NCBI GenBank assembly: GCA_030407315.1
Contig: JALQPE010001787.1
Coordinates: forward strand, 1-35,333
Reading direction: 5' to 3'
Source of the DNA: Asparagopsis taxiformis
Taxonomy: Eukaryota; Rhodophyta; Florideophyceae; Bonnemaisoniales; Bonnemaisoniaceae
DNA length: 35,333 nucleotides
The position numbers and the translations under genes were made by a program. The notes below the pieces were generated by a model. The model saw nothing but the letters and a program-made list of their open reading frames with translations, ran no database searches and was not told the DNA's origin. Positions 18,026 through 26,121 of this stretch are shown piece after piece; positions within the stretch are counted from its first letter, which is position 1, and each line of letters starts with the position of its first letter.

Positions 18026-20309
18026 ATGCCGCCGCGTATTGCGAAGAAAGCTCCAAAGCCTCCGGGCCTCCAGAAAACCCGGTCAGCAGCTGCTGTATCG
18101 AGTGCCCGACAATCCCGTGCGAAGAAGCGGTCTGGGCCTACCGGCAGCATTGAACCGCGGTCCGGTAGTCGCAAGACGGACCGGCGCAGAACTGGGGATC
18201 CGCAGCGAGAAAGTGAGGAAGGAGGAACGGCGCGGAGAGAGATGGGGCTTGACCGAGGCAAGCGTGCTCGCAGGGACAGTGAACATCATGATGATGACAT
18301 GATAGTGGCTCAAAACATGTTGGAATTGCGGCAGAGTGCTATGGCAAAGGTAGTTCCTCCCGGGTTGGCAGATGCGGAGGTGCTGCAGACGGAGTCCCAG
18401 CCGGGGGTTCCGAGACACTGGAGGCTGTGACCCCCACTGCGCCAACTATGCCGAGTACATCAGCCCCAGCAGGTAATGCAGTCAGGGACCCGAGGATAGC
18501 GGCAAGGGATGTTGTTTCTGAGCAACGTTCACAGGATGCCAACTATCATCGGCGGTCAGGTGGTACTGAGGGGAGAGAGCAGCCGGAGTGCGGGCCTCGT
18601 CACAACAGACTGTCATTGGTGCCAAATATGCGCGTAACGCCCCCGCGACGTCAGGCTATTGGCGATGGAGGACATCATATTCCCGATAGCGTGGGAGATG
18701 GGGGGACGGTGAGGGCAGAGAGGTTGCATCCGCCGGAATCCATCGATTTAATGGCGAGTCGCATCAATGCGCAGAAGAAGAAGATCGCGGAGCTGGAAAA
18801 AAAGTGTTTAGCCAGGACATAGCAAACAAGGCGCTCACCACGGAGATAGTTGCGTTGGAGGCTAAGGTGAAGACTCTGCAGGCGGAAAATGCCAGCCTTA
18901 CTGCAATTGCGAGAACAGGTAGAATCAGTGATCACGGTGGCGGTAAGTCGAAAATACAGAAAGCCATTCCTGTGAAATACCTTGGAGTTCTTAGGGCGGT
19001 TGAGGAAAACCTGACAAAGTGGTGCAAGAACGAGACTATGGAGCTGGACCCTATAGCGGAACAAACGCAGAGACGTTGGACTGGACGTACCATCGAGGTA
19101 GAGCCGGTAGAAGGGGCACTTTGGAGCGAAAACGGTGTAGGATATATTGCTACCCCTCCGGGCTATATCATCAAGAATCTGCAGTGGTATACACCTTCGT
19201 ACAGGGACGAGAGTGATCTGCTGAATGACTTGGTGCGACACGTACTGCGTCAAAGTCCGTGGTGTGATGTGTTTTCCGATGAGGAGCAGCGTGTGTGCTG
19301 TCAAGAGGCTGTGGCGGGGAGCAAGGAATTGAAAGTGAAGGTGACGCAGAAACTGTCCGACGTGATGAGTGCACGGAAGCGTAATGCGAGGGACAGATTG
19401 TTCGGTTCGCTGGGGTACACGAAATTAATGTCTAGATGCACGATGCTGACGACGCGAGCTGAGATGGACGAGCGAGAGGAACAAAAGCGCGAAGCGTCTG
19501 AGAAGCTTTTGAAACGGGAAAGTAACGGTGATTTGGATATGGGGAGGTGGCGAACGGCACCGTTCTCAGAGCTGCGATACAGCAAAGGCTTGGTTCCTGA
19601 CAGCTTCGAAATGGAAGTGAATGGTGATGCATGGTTTAACAACCGAGTAGCTGTGAATGTGCTGGACATCTTCAGGGGTTATTCGATACGACCAGAACAA
19701 GTAATGGACATAGAGACGAGCATACTAACGCTGGCGCGCCTGGATGCTTGGCTAGTGACTACTGTGGAGTGTTTGGATGAACCGAAGGGGAAAGGAGGTG
19801 CACGGCAGAAGGAGTTTACAAGGCGGTACAGTCAATATGTGGGGGTAGCTTTTCAGCAATTAGTTGGTATGGTGGTGTACTGCATGTCTTGTCTCCAAGG
19901 CTCGCAAGCAAGGGAAGAAACGGACGTTGTCGAGAGCGAACAGCGGACTAGTGCACAGTCACGGCATGTGTTTGCAAGCCGTACTGTGACGAGAGAGGCT
20001 GTTGAAGTGTGGCAAAGCGGAGAGGGGTCTGGAATTGTTCATGTCGTTGATGATGTAAACCGCTGCTCATCACTTGTTCTAGTGTCCGAGGATTGGATTC
20101 AATCGCATATTACGTCAAACCTCGGTGCTGTAATGGATTGTGTGATTGCGCAAGGACTAATTGGCGCAGAACTTTTCGTCGTTGACCCATATGCTGGACA
20201 CCTGAGTGCAAACCTGAATGTCGAAATCAATGCCCCACAGTATGGGGGCATGGAGCGGCGCCATGCAGCCACTGCTGATAACGGTTTTGGCGTAATGGAG
20301 GATGGTTGA
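18026..20309 (+). CDS. Coiled-coil protein of unknown function, split over three frames
   Basis: Three overlapping ORFs (18026-18430, 18427-18822, 18804-20309) each step to the -1 frame and together give about 760 residues. The N-terminus is basic and Pro/Ala/Ser-rich with Arg/Lys clusters, probably nuclear or DNA-binding. The middle is a coiled coil: INAQKKKIAELEKK leads directly into DIANKALTTEIVALEAKVKTL across the second shift. The C-terminal ~400 residues are a folded, unrecognised domain. The first shift falls at a G5 run (18403-18407), after which the -1 frame reads GGSETLEAVTPT. The second falls at A AAA AAG (18798-18804), a canonical -1 slippery heptamer in the right phase. Programmed frameshifting, decay, or two one-base undercalls in homopolymers could each explain it. 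It ends 77 bp from the convergent transposase stop. Confidence 0.65.
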
Positions 20310-20385
20310 AATTAGTGCAGTAAATGTGACGTTGACTAGAAGGTTTATCATGTAGTACATTATCAATAGAGTGCTGCGATTTAGA

Positions 20386-20391
20386 TTTATT
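20386..20391 (-). terminator. Poly(A) signal overlapping transposase stop
   Basis: On the minus strand the stop codon TAA is embedded in AATAAA (GAAGAATAAATC). With only 77 bp between convergent stops, the two transcripts probably overlap at their 3' ends. Confidence 0.45.
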
Positions 20392-23300
20392 CTTCTTCAT
20401 TATCATCTGTGAATTGGTAATCAGTGTTGGTGTAGAAGCGGTTGAGATAGAAACGGTGGTCCGACCAGTGCATTTGTTTCGTAAATGGCTTGACTGGAAA
20501 GTTACTTCGTACGATGTGCACGGTGCCAGATATAGTAGATGCAGGAATGAGGTCAAACCAAGGACCACCTGCACTGTGGGATGCAGTGTCATTGCTGTCA
20601 ACGGATCCGTTGTCCGGGTCCCATGTGGACCACTTTAAACAAATGCACCCAAGTGATTTTTCCACAGCGGTTTTTGGGGCAAAGCAGGTCATATACTGAA
20701 CGAAAGCGAGTTCTACAGGTTGAAACAGGTTTGGAGACTGCAGGCGTACCAGTGCCAGGACGCGCCCTACCCATATGGTTCTGTAGTCATCGGCAGTTCC
20801 GGAGATGACGACAAAGGAGTACTGCGATCTCTTTGCGGGGCCGAACGATGAAGTTGCAAAGACGCGCTGCTGCTTGTGCCTCGACACGTTTGTGGGGCGA
20901 AGCATGCCACTGTGCGGGTCAAAGTCGTCGGCATCTGGGACGTACCCTCCCATGACGTAGGCGGACTTTACCACGGTGACGGAAATGTCCATGTCATGTA
21001 TTGGAGGGCCTTCTGCCGTGGCGCGCAGTCTAGCGAGGGTGAGGAACGCTTGTGCAGCTGTGTCACCGAGTTGCTGGAATAGCGTTATGGTGCCAGACGG
21101 GAACGAGGAGTTGTGCAGAGGCAAAAGAGTGGCAGGATCGGGCTGTCCGTCGATATCTGCAACGAGGAGGGTTGCATCGGGCAGCAGGGAGGCAAAGTCG
21201 TGCAGTGCAACGGTGAATCCGTCGCGAACGAGTACTGCACCGTCTGTGGGCGATATCATGCGTGGGTTTCCCAATGTGTTCGATGGGGTGTGACCAGTTG
21301 GAGTGGCCAAGGAGAATTCCATGTGGCGAATAGTCTCTTCCATGGCTGTGGAGCGCCTTCGAGAGGTTTTCCTATAACTCTGTTTGAACAGAAGATGCGA
21401 GTGTTCGTAGGGGCCTGCATCAATGTGTTCCAGGGCGCCATATCTCTGCAAGTCACCGGGAAGATGGTCTAGAAGATGGAACTTGAAAGTTTTGAGACCT
21501 GTGGTGTGGAATGGGCCGAGGGTGGAGAGCATTGATTGTTTGAAATAGGAAATGGAGTTCTGGAGGCTTTCTAGTTCGGCGGCAGTCCAGTGCTTGATGC
21601 GACCGCGTTTCATGACCCATGCGACGAGGTCAGAGTATTGCGTGCAGATGGAAGTGAGGGGGGCTGTATCTACTTCGTCACAGCATGTGTCAATGAATGC
21701 TGCGATGAAAGGGAACACCATGTCGACATGGTGATAGTCTTTGGCTGCGAGCATGCCGCGTATGCCGTCCTCCGTGAAGAGGCCGTTCAAATTGGTGCCC
21801 TTCTCACCCTTGGAGAAGTCGACATGAAGACCGGTGATGTAGTAGTCGCGTTCGATAGCGGACAGAATGCTGTTTGAGCCGGCGAGGATGGATTTTTTCA
21901 CCTTCTTGAAGGTGCGAGGTGTCCCGGAATGGGAGGCAGTGGTGGTGAGGTCTGGGGAGCTGAGGCGGTGGACAATGCACTGTTTGATGAGCTTTGAGAT
22001 GCCGAGGTGGAGATTGTGCAGAGGCTCGAAGGAGAAAATGTTGTAGGGGTCTAGGGGACTGTTGGTGGGTAAAAGAGCGGTCGATTCGAGGACAGAGTGT
22101 TGTTCGAGGAGGGAGAGAGCTTCGAGCGGAGCAGTTGTATGCTCCTGAGCGCTCTCTTGGCGTGCAGAGCGTGTATCATCGAGGGAGCGGGGCTGGTGTG
22201 GCGCGCTGGATTCAAGTTGAGTGGCGGGGATGTAGCAGCGGTGGCAGGGATGTGTGGTGGTAGTGCTGTTGCGAGTGCATGACAGCTCTTTGGCCTCTGG
22301 AAAGTCGCAGCAATAATTGGCTAGGATGGGAAAGCATTGGCGGGCAGTTGCAGTGGAGTCTGTGCAGGGGAACCCGGAAGAGAACGCGGTGGATAGGGAC
22401 GAAAACACTTTTTCGAGTGCTTTATGAAGAATATCAATTTTGCGAGCGCGACTAGCAGAACTAGAGGTTGTCGGCATTTCATCACCGAACAAGGCGTTGG
22501 ACGAAGGGTTAACAATGTACGGAAGATACCCGACGATGGTGAGGCCGGTACGGATGCAGTGGCGACGGAGGGGGGCGGAGAAGTTGAGCAGTGTGACGTG
22601 TATGGGGTATGCGACGATTGCGGAGCTCTTGAGGCTTGTGCTGCTCTTGTCGGAGTACACTTGGAGGAGGCCGGCAAAGGAGGAAGCGGTGGGATCATTT
22701 TCCTCTGCCCATACGACCTGTGGATCTTCCGAGAGCTGCACGCGCTGTCTAGTAACCTGGTGCAGCGTTTTCGCGAATTCTGTGTGTAGGGGATGAGAAA
22801 ATATTGCGGTGCCGTCTGGGGCGGTCTGTGGGGAGGGGTGGAAGAGAGTATTTTGGTCGTTAGCCAGTGCTAACTGCCTGCGGAGCATGTCGACTGGGTC
22901 GCGGAGGTACAGCTGTGCCGAGTACTTACCAGTTTTGTCTGGAATGATGTGGCTCTTGTAACCTTCGGTGCGGAAATGTGTTTCGACCATGGAAGCGGTA
23001 ACGTGGCGACATTCTTCTACGGTGCGAACGGCGCTGTTGAACTTTTCTAGGGAGAATGCGGGGTCTTGTAGGATGGTGATGACTTCGCTCACGCGGCCAG
23101 CGCCGGCCTTGTACTCGAGGGTTGTGAGACTGGCGGCGAGGGATTGCACGAGGAGGTCTGCGCGGGAGGGGGTTGAGGTTGGTGGCAGTGAAGCGTCACA
23201 GGGTGAGTCGCTGGAGGAAGCACGACCAGATTCTGGGTCTGGGGAGCTGGGTTGCGGGGAATCATGGTCGCCGTTTCGAGCAGGCTCATGGGTGACGGCA

Positions 23301-23425
23301 GGGACACGAGCGTTGTTGAAATGTTGGGGAGAGGGGTTGAAACGGTAGCGACACGTTCGCTCATGCAGCGCGAGCGCATAAGCATCTACGCAGTAGTAGA
23401 AGCACCCTTCATACTTGCATTCCAT
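20387..23425 (-). CDS. CACTA/Plavaka-like DNA transposase (intact)
   Basis: The 1012-aa ORF starts at ATG 23425 with no frameshift. The N-terminus has a Cys/His cluster (MECKYEGC...ALALHERTC), a probable zinc finger for end recognition. The core follows the order seen in Plavaka and related CACTA-superfamily transposases: YSDKSST (257-263), AYPIHVTLLNFSAPLRR (272-288) with VGYLP (298), CCDFPEAKELSC (372-383) with PCHRC (393-397), EPLHNLHLG (467-475), and a His-rich helix region KTFKFHLLDHL (645-655) with YEHSHLLFKQ (673-682). These correspond to the RNase-H-fold DDE core and its helical insertion. I do not assign individual catalytic acids. It would cut and paste elements bearing the 16-bp TIR and 43-bp repeats. 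The family call is from motif resemblance only, and the related KDZ group is an alternative. Intactness suggests recent activity. Confidence 0.8.
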   Translation of the reverse strand: MECKYEGCFYYCVDAYALALHERTCRYRFNPSPQHFNNARVPAVTHEPARNGDHDSPQPSSPDPESGRASSSDSPCDASLPPTSTPSRADLLVQSLAASLTTLEYKAGAGRVSEVITILQDPAFSLEKFNSAVRTVEECRHVTASMVETHFRTEGYKSHIIPDKTGKYSAQLYLRDPVDMLRRQLALANDQNTLFHPSPQTAPDGTAIFSHPLHTEFAKTLHQVTRQRVQLSEDPQVVWAEENDPTASSFAGLLQVYSDKSSTSLKSSAIVAYPIHVTLLNFSAPLRRHCIRTGLTIVGYLPYIVNPSSNALFGDEMPTTSSSASRARKIDILHKALEKVFSSLSTAFSSGFPCTDSTATARQCFPILANYCCDFPEAKELSCTRNSTTTTHPCHRCYIPATQLESSAPHQPRSLDDTRSARQESAQEHTTAPLEALSLLEQHSVLESTALLPTNSPLDPYNIFSFEPLHNLHLGISKLIKQCIVHRLSSPDLTTTASHSGTPRTFKKVKKSILAGSNSILSAIERDYYITGLHVDFSKGEKGTNLNGLFTEDGIRGMLAAKDYHHVDMVFPFIAAFIDTCCDEVDTAPLTSICTQYSDLVAWVMKRGRIKHWTAAELESLQNSISYFKQSMLSTLGPFHTTGLKTFKFHLLDHLPGDLQRYGALEHIDAGPYEHSHLLFKQSYRKTSRRRSTAMEETIRHMEFSLATPTGHTPSNTLGNPRMISPTDGAVLVRDGFTVALHDFASLLPDATLLVADIDGQPDPATLLPLHNSSFPSGTITLFQQLGDTAAQAFLTLARLRATAEGPPIHDMDISVTVVKSAYVMGGYVPDADDFDPHSGMLRPTNVSRHKQQRVFATSSFGPAKRSQYSFVVISGTADDYRTIWVGRVLALVRLQSPNLFQPVELAFVQYMTCFAPKTAVEKSLGCICLKWSTWDPDNGSVDSNDTASHSAGGPWFDLIPASTISGTVHIVRSNFPVKPFTKQMHWSDHRFYLNRFYTNTDYQFTDDNEEE

Positions 23426-23873
23426 GTCGAGTTTTGACGCAAAAGGGAGGATTGCGAGCTGAACAGGGGAGACTGTGCCGTCCAGATGCGACCAATTTTA
23501 TTTTTGTGGTGCTTTCGAGACTTGGAATGTAACGTGTTCGTAGTTTTTTGGGTAGTAGTTTTGTGCTCACTCCAGCTGACATCCCAACGGTGGAATTTAA
23601 CCGAGAGTTCAATCATTTCCAACTGTTACATCACATTGCGTGCTGGCAACGTGTGCATGGAAGGACGAACGACTGCCCTGGGAGATGAATTTTCAATTAA
23701 TTCATTTGTAATAATAAACTTTTTTATTTCCAAACTTCGTGGAATCTGAATGTGCTTTACAGCGGATATGCCACAGATCATGTAAGGAAAGCAAATGGAT
23801 TCTCATATATATGATTATATGTTTATATTCGTTGTTCTCGATCCGGATCTCTTTGTTCGGGGAATCAGAGACC
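23426..23873. promoter_or_regulatory. Divergent intergenic region upstream of transposase
   Basis: A 448-bp gap between the transposase ATG (minus) and a small outward ORF (plus). It includes AT-rich tracts (about 23690-23735 and 23805-23832) suitable for TATA-type promoters. It is conserved in the left arm, and a bidirectional promoter is inferred. Confidence 0.4.
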
Positions 23874-23999
23874 ATGGCTTGGGCCATACTCAATCTCACT
23901 GCCGGCGATGATTTCGAGTATGCACAGCAAGACTTAAGCGGACGCAGAAAGCTGTCCGGTCGACGCCGCAGGCTCCACTCCGCCCTCATCACCGACTGA
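23874..23999 (+). CDS. Small 41-codon ORF, divergent from transposase
   Basis: It starts MAWAILNLTAGDDFEYAQQD and ends in a basic Arg-rich tail. Its ATG has strong context (GACCATGGC). A longer frame upstream (from 23739) has an ATG in weaker context. The left arm keeps the first 24 codons but stops early. No family recognised. It may be a true micropeptide or the first exon of the spliced outward transcript. Confidence 0.3.
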   Translation: MAWAILNLTAGDDFEYAQQDLSGRRKLSGRRRRLHSALITD

Positions 24000-24022
24000 T
24001 CTTCTTTGACCGACTTTGCTTT

Positions 24023-24060
24023 GTACGTGCGCGAATCTTGATCAAGATTCGCGCACGTAC
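24023..24060. repeat. Perfect 38-bp palindrome
   Basis: Two 19-base arms meet at TTGATCAA with no mismatch and no loop, starting GTACGTGCGCGAATC. It lies 24 bp after the small ORF and just before the intron-like array. It could be a cruciform, a transcription terminator-like hairpin in RNA, or the site of a dimeric DNA-binding protein. The left arm has an imperfect copy. Confidence 0.9.
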
Positions 24061-24179
24061 CTTCGTTCCATCCTCTACCCTCGAGGGTATGCGTTGAGGG
24101 AAGCGTGGGTTTTGAGTCTGACTATTTCCGTTGATGCGATATTTTTCATGGGAAGCCTGTTGACTGATGGTGTGTATTG

Positions 24180-25115
24180 AGCGGAGGATGGAAGAGAGGT
24201 ACGTGAAGTTTTGAAAGTATGCTGTGAGGGAAGGTTGATTTTGAGTCTGACTGTTGTGGTTGATTCCGATGTTGTGTAGATGATGCAGGAATGTTGATGA
24301 CGGAAGGTAAGTTTCATTGAGTGCCAAGATGTGCTTTGCGAAGATATGGACTGCTGACTATGATTATTGTTAATTGCAAGGTTTTTGGATCATGGTTTGT
24401 ATTGTGTGTAGGATGGATGAGAGGTACATTTGCGAGTTCTCAGGGTATGTAGCGAGGGAAACGTTGGTTTTCAATCTGACTGTTGCGATTGAATCCGATG
24501 TTGCGTAGGTGATGGAGGAATAGTGATGACGGAAGGTAAGTCACATTGGGCGCCCAGACCGGTTGTGCGAAGATGCGGAATGCTGACTACTTTTCTTGGC
24601 TACACGATTACGTGATTTATGGTTTTTATTGTGTGCAGGATGGAACAGGTAAAGTAAGTGTGCGAGTTTTGAAAGTAAGCAGCGAGGGAAGGTTGGTTTT
24701 GAGTCTGACTATTTCCGTTGATGCGATATTTTTCATTGGAAGCCTATTGAGTCATGGTGTGTATTGTGTGGAGCGAAGGTAAGTGTGCGAGTTTTGAAAG
24801 TATGCTGTGATGGAAGGTTGGTTTTGAGTCTGACTGTTGTGGTTGATTCCGATGTTGTGTAGATGATGCAGGAATGTTGATGACAGAAGGTAAGTTTTAC
24901 TGAGCACCAAGACTTGTTTTGCGAAGATATGGACTGCTGACTTTGATTATTCATTGCAAGGTTTTTGGATCATGGTTTGTATTTTGTGTAGGATGGATGA
25001 TTCAGTCATCCTCTCGGAGAGGTAAGTAAGGGAGTTTCTAGGATATCTGTCGTGGTAAGCGTTGCTTTTGAGTCTGACTGTTGTGGTTGATTCTGATGTT
25101 GTGTATGTGATGCAG
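24180..25115 (+). ncRNA. Outward-reading array of intron-like units with mini-exons
   Basis: On the plus strand, GT donors and AG acceptors alternate regularly. Type-A introns of 81-85 nt (24199-24279, 24424-24508) contain GTCTGAC or a close match as branch point. Type-B introns of 102-105 nt (24307-24411, 24536-24638, 24890-24991) mostly contain GCTGAC. Between them lie exons of exactly 27 nt (24280-24306, 24509-24535, 24863-24889) and short ones of 10-30 nt (24412-24423, 24639-24648, 24992-25021). A last acceptor is at 25115. The exons carry stops and look non-coding. The array reads away from the transposase toward the element end. A spliced regulatory RNA is the simplest reading; no transcript evidence is available. 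Confidence 0.5.
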
Positions 25116-25484
25116 GAGTGGTGAAGCAGGAACGGCAGGACTGAAGGAGAGTGAAGAAGGGATGTAGGAAGATGGGGAATGAAGCTGTGAGGTGTTTCTG
25201 GTATGTGTATATTTTGGGGCATACGATAGAAGTGAGAGTGCGTTTCAAGTGGTGTAAGATTTTGCTGACCATGTTCGTGTTTGATGTCTTGATGATTTAA
25301 TGGGCTGGGGTGGTGTCGAGGAAAGCGGGGATGGTATTGGGAAGGAGCGTATTTTTTGTAATCTAGGTCGTGAGGGTTCTTGCAGTATGTGCGGATGGTG
25401 GTGCATGGCGTTCGGATGGTAGGGAGAACGCGATAGTGAGGGAGATGGGTGATCGACGATATGCTGACAGGTATTTTGTATTCT

Positions 25485-25582
25485 GGCTGGATACGTATTT
25501 CCTATTCTAACCGGGTATTTATTTCCTATTCTAACCGGGTATTTATTTCCTATTCTGACCAGATATGTATTCCCTATTCTAG
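25485..25582 (+). repeat. ~27-bp tandem repeats, about 4 units (right arm)
   Basis: Units like CCTATTCTAACCGGGTATTT repeat four times, the middle two nearly identical. Mirrored at 363-470. Confidence 0.8.
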
Positions 25583-25704
25583 AGAGACGTATTGTATACG
25601 AGCAGTTTCCTAAATGAGAGAATAAAATACGGTCCGATATGGGCCCTGAATTTACCATCCGCTGTAATTTCTTCCCTCCCGGTTTTCGCTGATATATTGT
25701 ATAC

Positions 25705-25962
25705 TGGATGTCGGGTCCTAGTATTCCGCCATATGTACTAGAGAAAGTGGATGTCGGGTCCTAGTATTCCGCCATATGTACTAGAGAAAGTGGATGTCGG
25801 GTCCTAGTATTCCGCCATATGTACTAGAGAAAGTGGATGTCGGGTCCTAGTATTCCGCCATATGTACTAGAGAAAGTGGATGTCGGGTCCTAGTATTCCG
25901 CCATATGTACTAGAGAAAGTGGATGTCGGGCCCTAGTATTCCGCCATATGTACTAGAGAAAG
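25705..25962 (+). repeat. Subterminal 43-bp tandem repeats, 6 units
   Basis: Six units with an exact 43-bp period, each TGGATGTCGGG(T/C)CCTAG followed by TATTCCGCCATATGTACTAG and GAGAAAG. Only the sixth differs visibly (T to C). They lead directly into the terminal 16-mer and are probable transposase-binding sites. Confidence 0.92.
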
Positions 25963-25978
25963 TGGACGTCCGCATCCA
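25963..25978 (-). repeat. Right terminal inverted repeat 16-mer
   Basis: TGGACGTCCGCATCCA is the reverse complement of the left end with one A/G difference and is followed by AAAAA and a T-run. Transposition ends near here under the long-arm model. Confidence 0.8.
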
Positions 25979-25995
25979 AAAATTTTTTTTTTTTT

Positions 25996-26093
25996 TGGAC
26001 GCGGACGTTCATTTGTTCTAGTAAATCTCGGGGCCGACTAGGACCCGTACTAGAGAGACTGGACGTCCGCGTCCACTTCCGAAAACACAGACG
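25996..26093. mobile_element. 80-bp mini-element plus extended outer TIR
   Basis: TGGACGCGGACGTTCA (25996-26011) and TGGACGTCCGCGTCCA (26060-26075) are inverted repeats around a core with CTAGTA and ACTAGGACCCGTAC, like one decayed 43-bp unit. The right 16-mer is an exact inverted match to 4321-4336, and the next 18 bases match 4303-4320 with two mismatches. It may be a tiny MITE inserted beside the big element, or the real right end of it. Confidence 0.6.
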
Positions 26094-26121
26094 AACTACT
26101 GTTGTATGCGCCGGTGGCGGC

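Larger units (their letters stand above)
21504..25980 (-). repeat. Right long inverted arm of giant transposon
   Basis: Reverse-complement partner of 1-4302. It ends in GTCCGCATCCAAAAA, next to a long T-run and the 80-bp mini-element. The arm border at 21504 falls inside the transposase, so the C-terminal third of that gene is single-copy. Confidence 0.88.

Noticed and set aside
18350..18414. A 65-nt intron explaining the first frame change of the coiled-coil gene
   Set aside because: GT...AG borders with the right length modulus exist, but the donor is weak, there is no branch-point consensus and the G5-run shift is simpler.
9..25980. Helitron, Polinton or giant-virus insertion as the identity of the large element
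   Set aside because: There is no Rep/helicase, protein-primed polymerase, capsid or packaging ATPase, while the TIRs, subterminal repeats and transposase motifs fit a CACTA-type DNA transposon.
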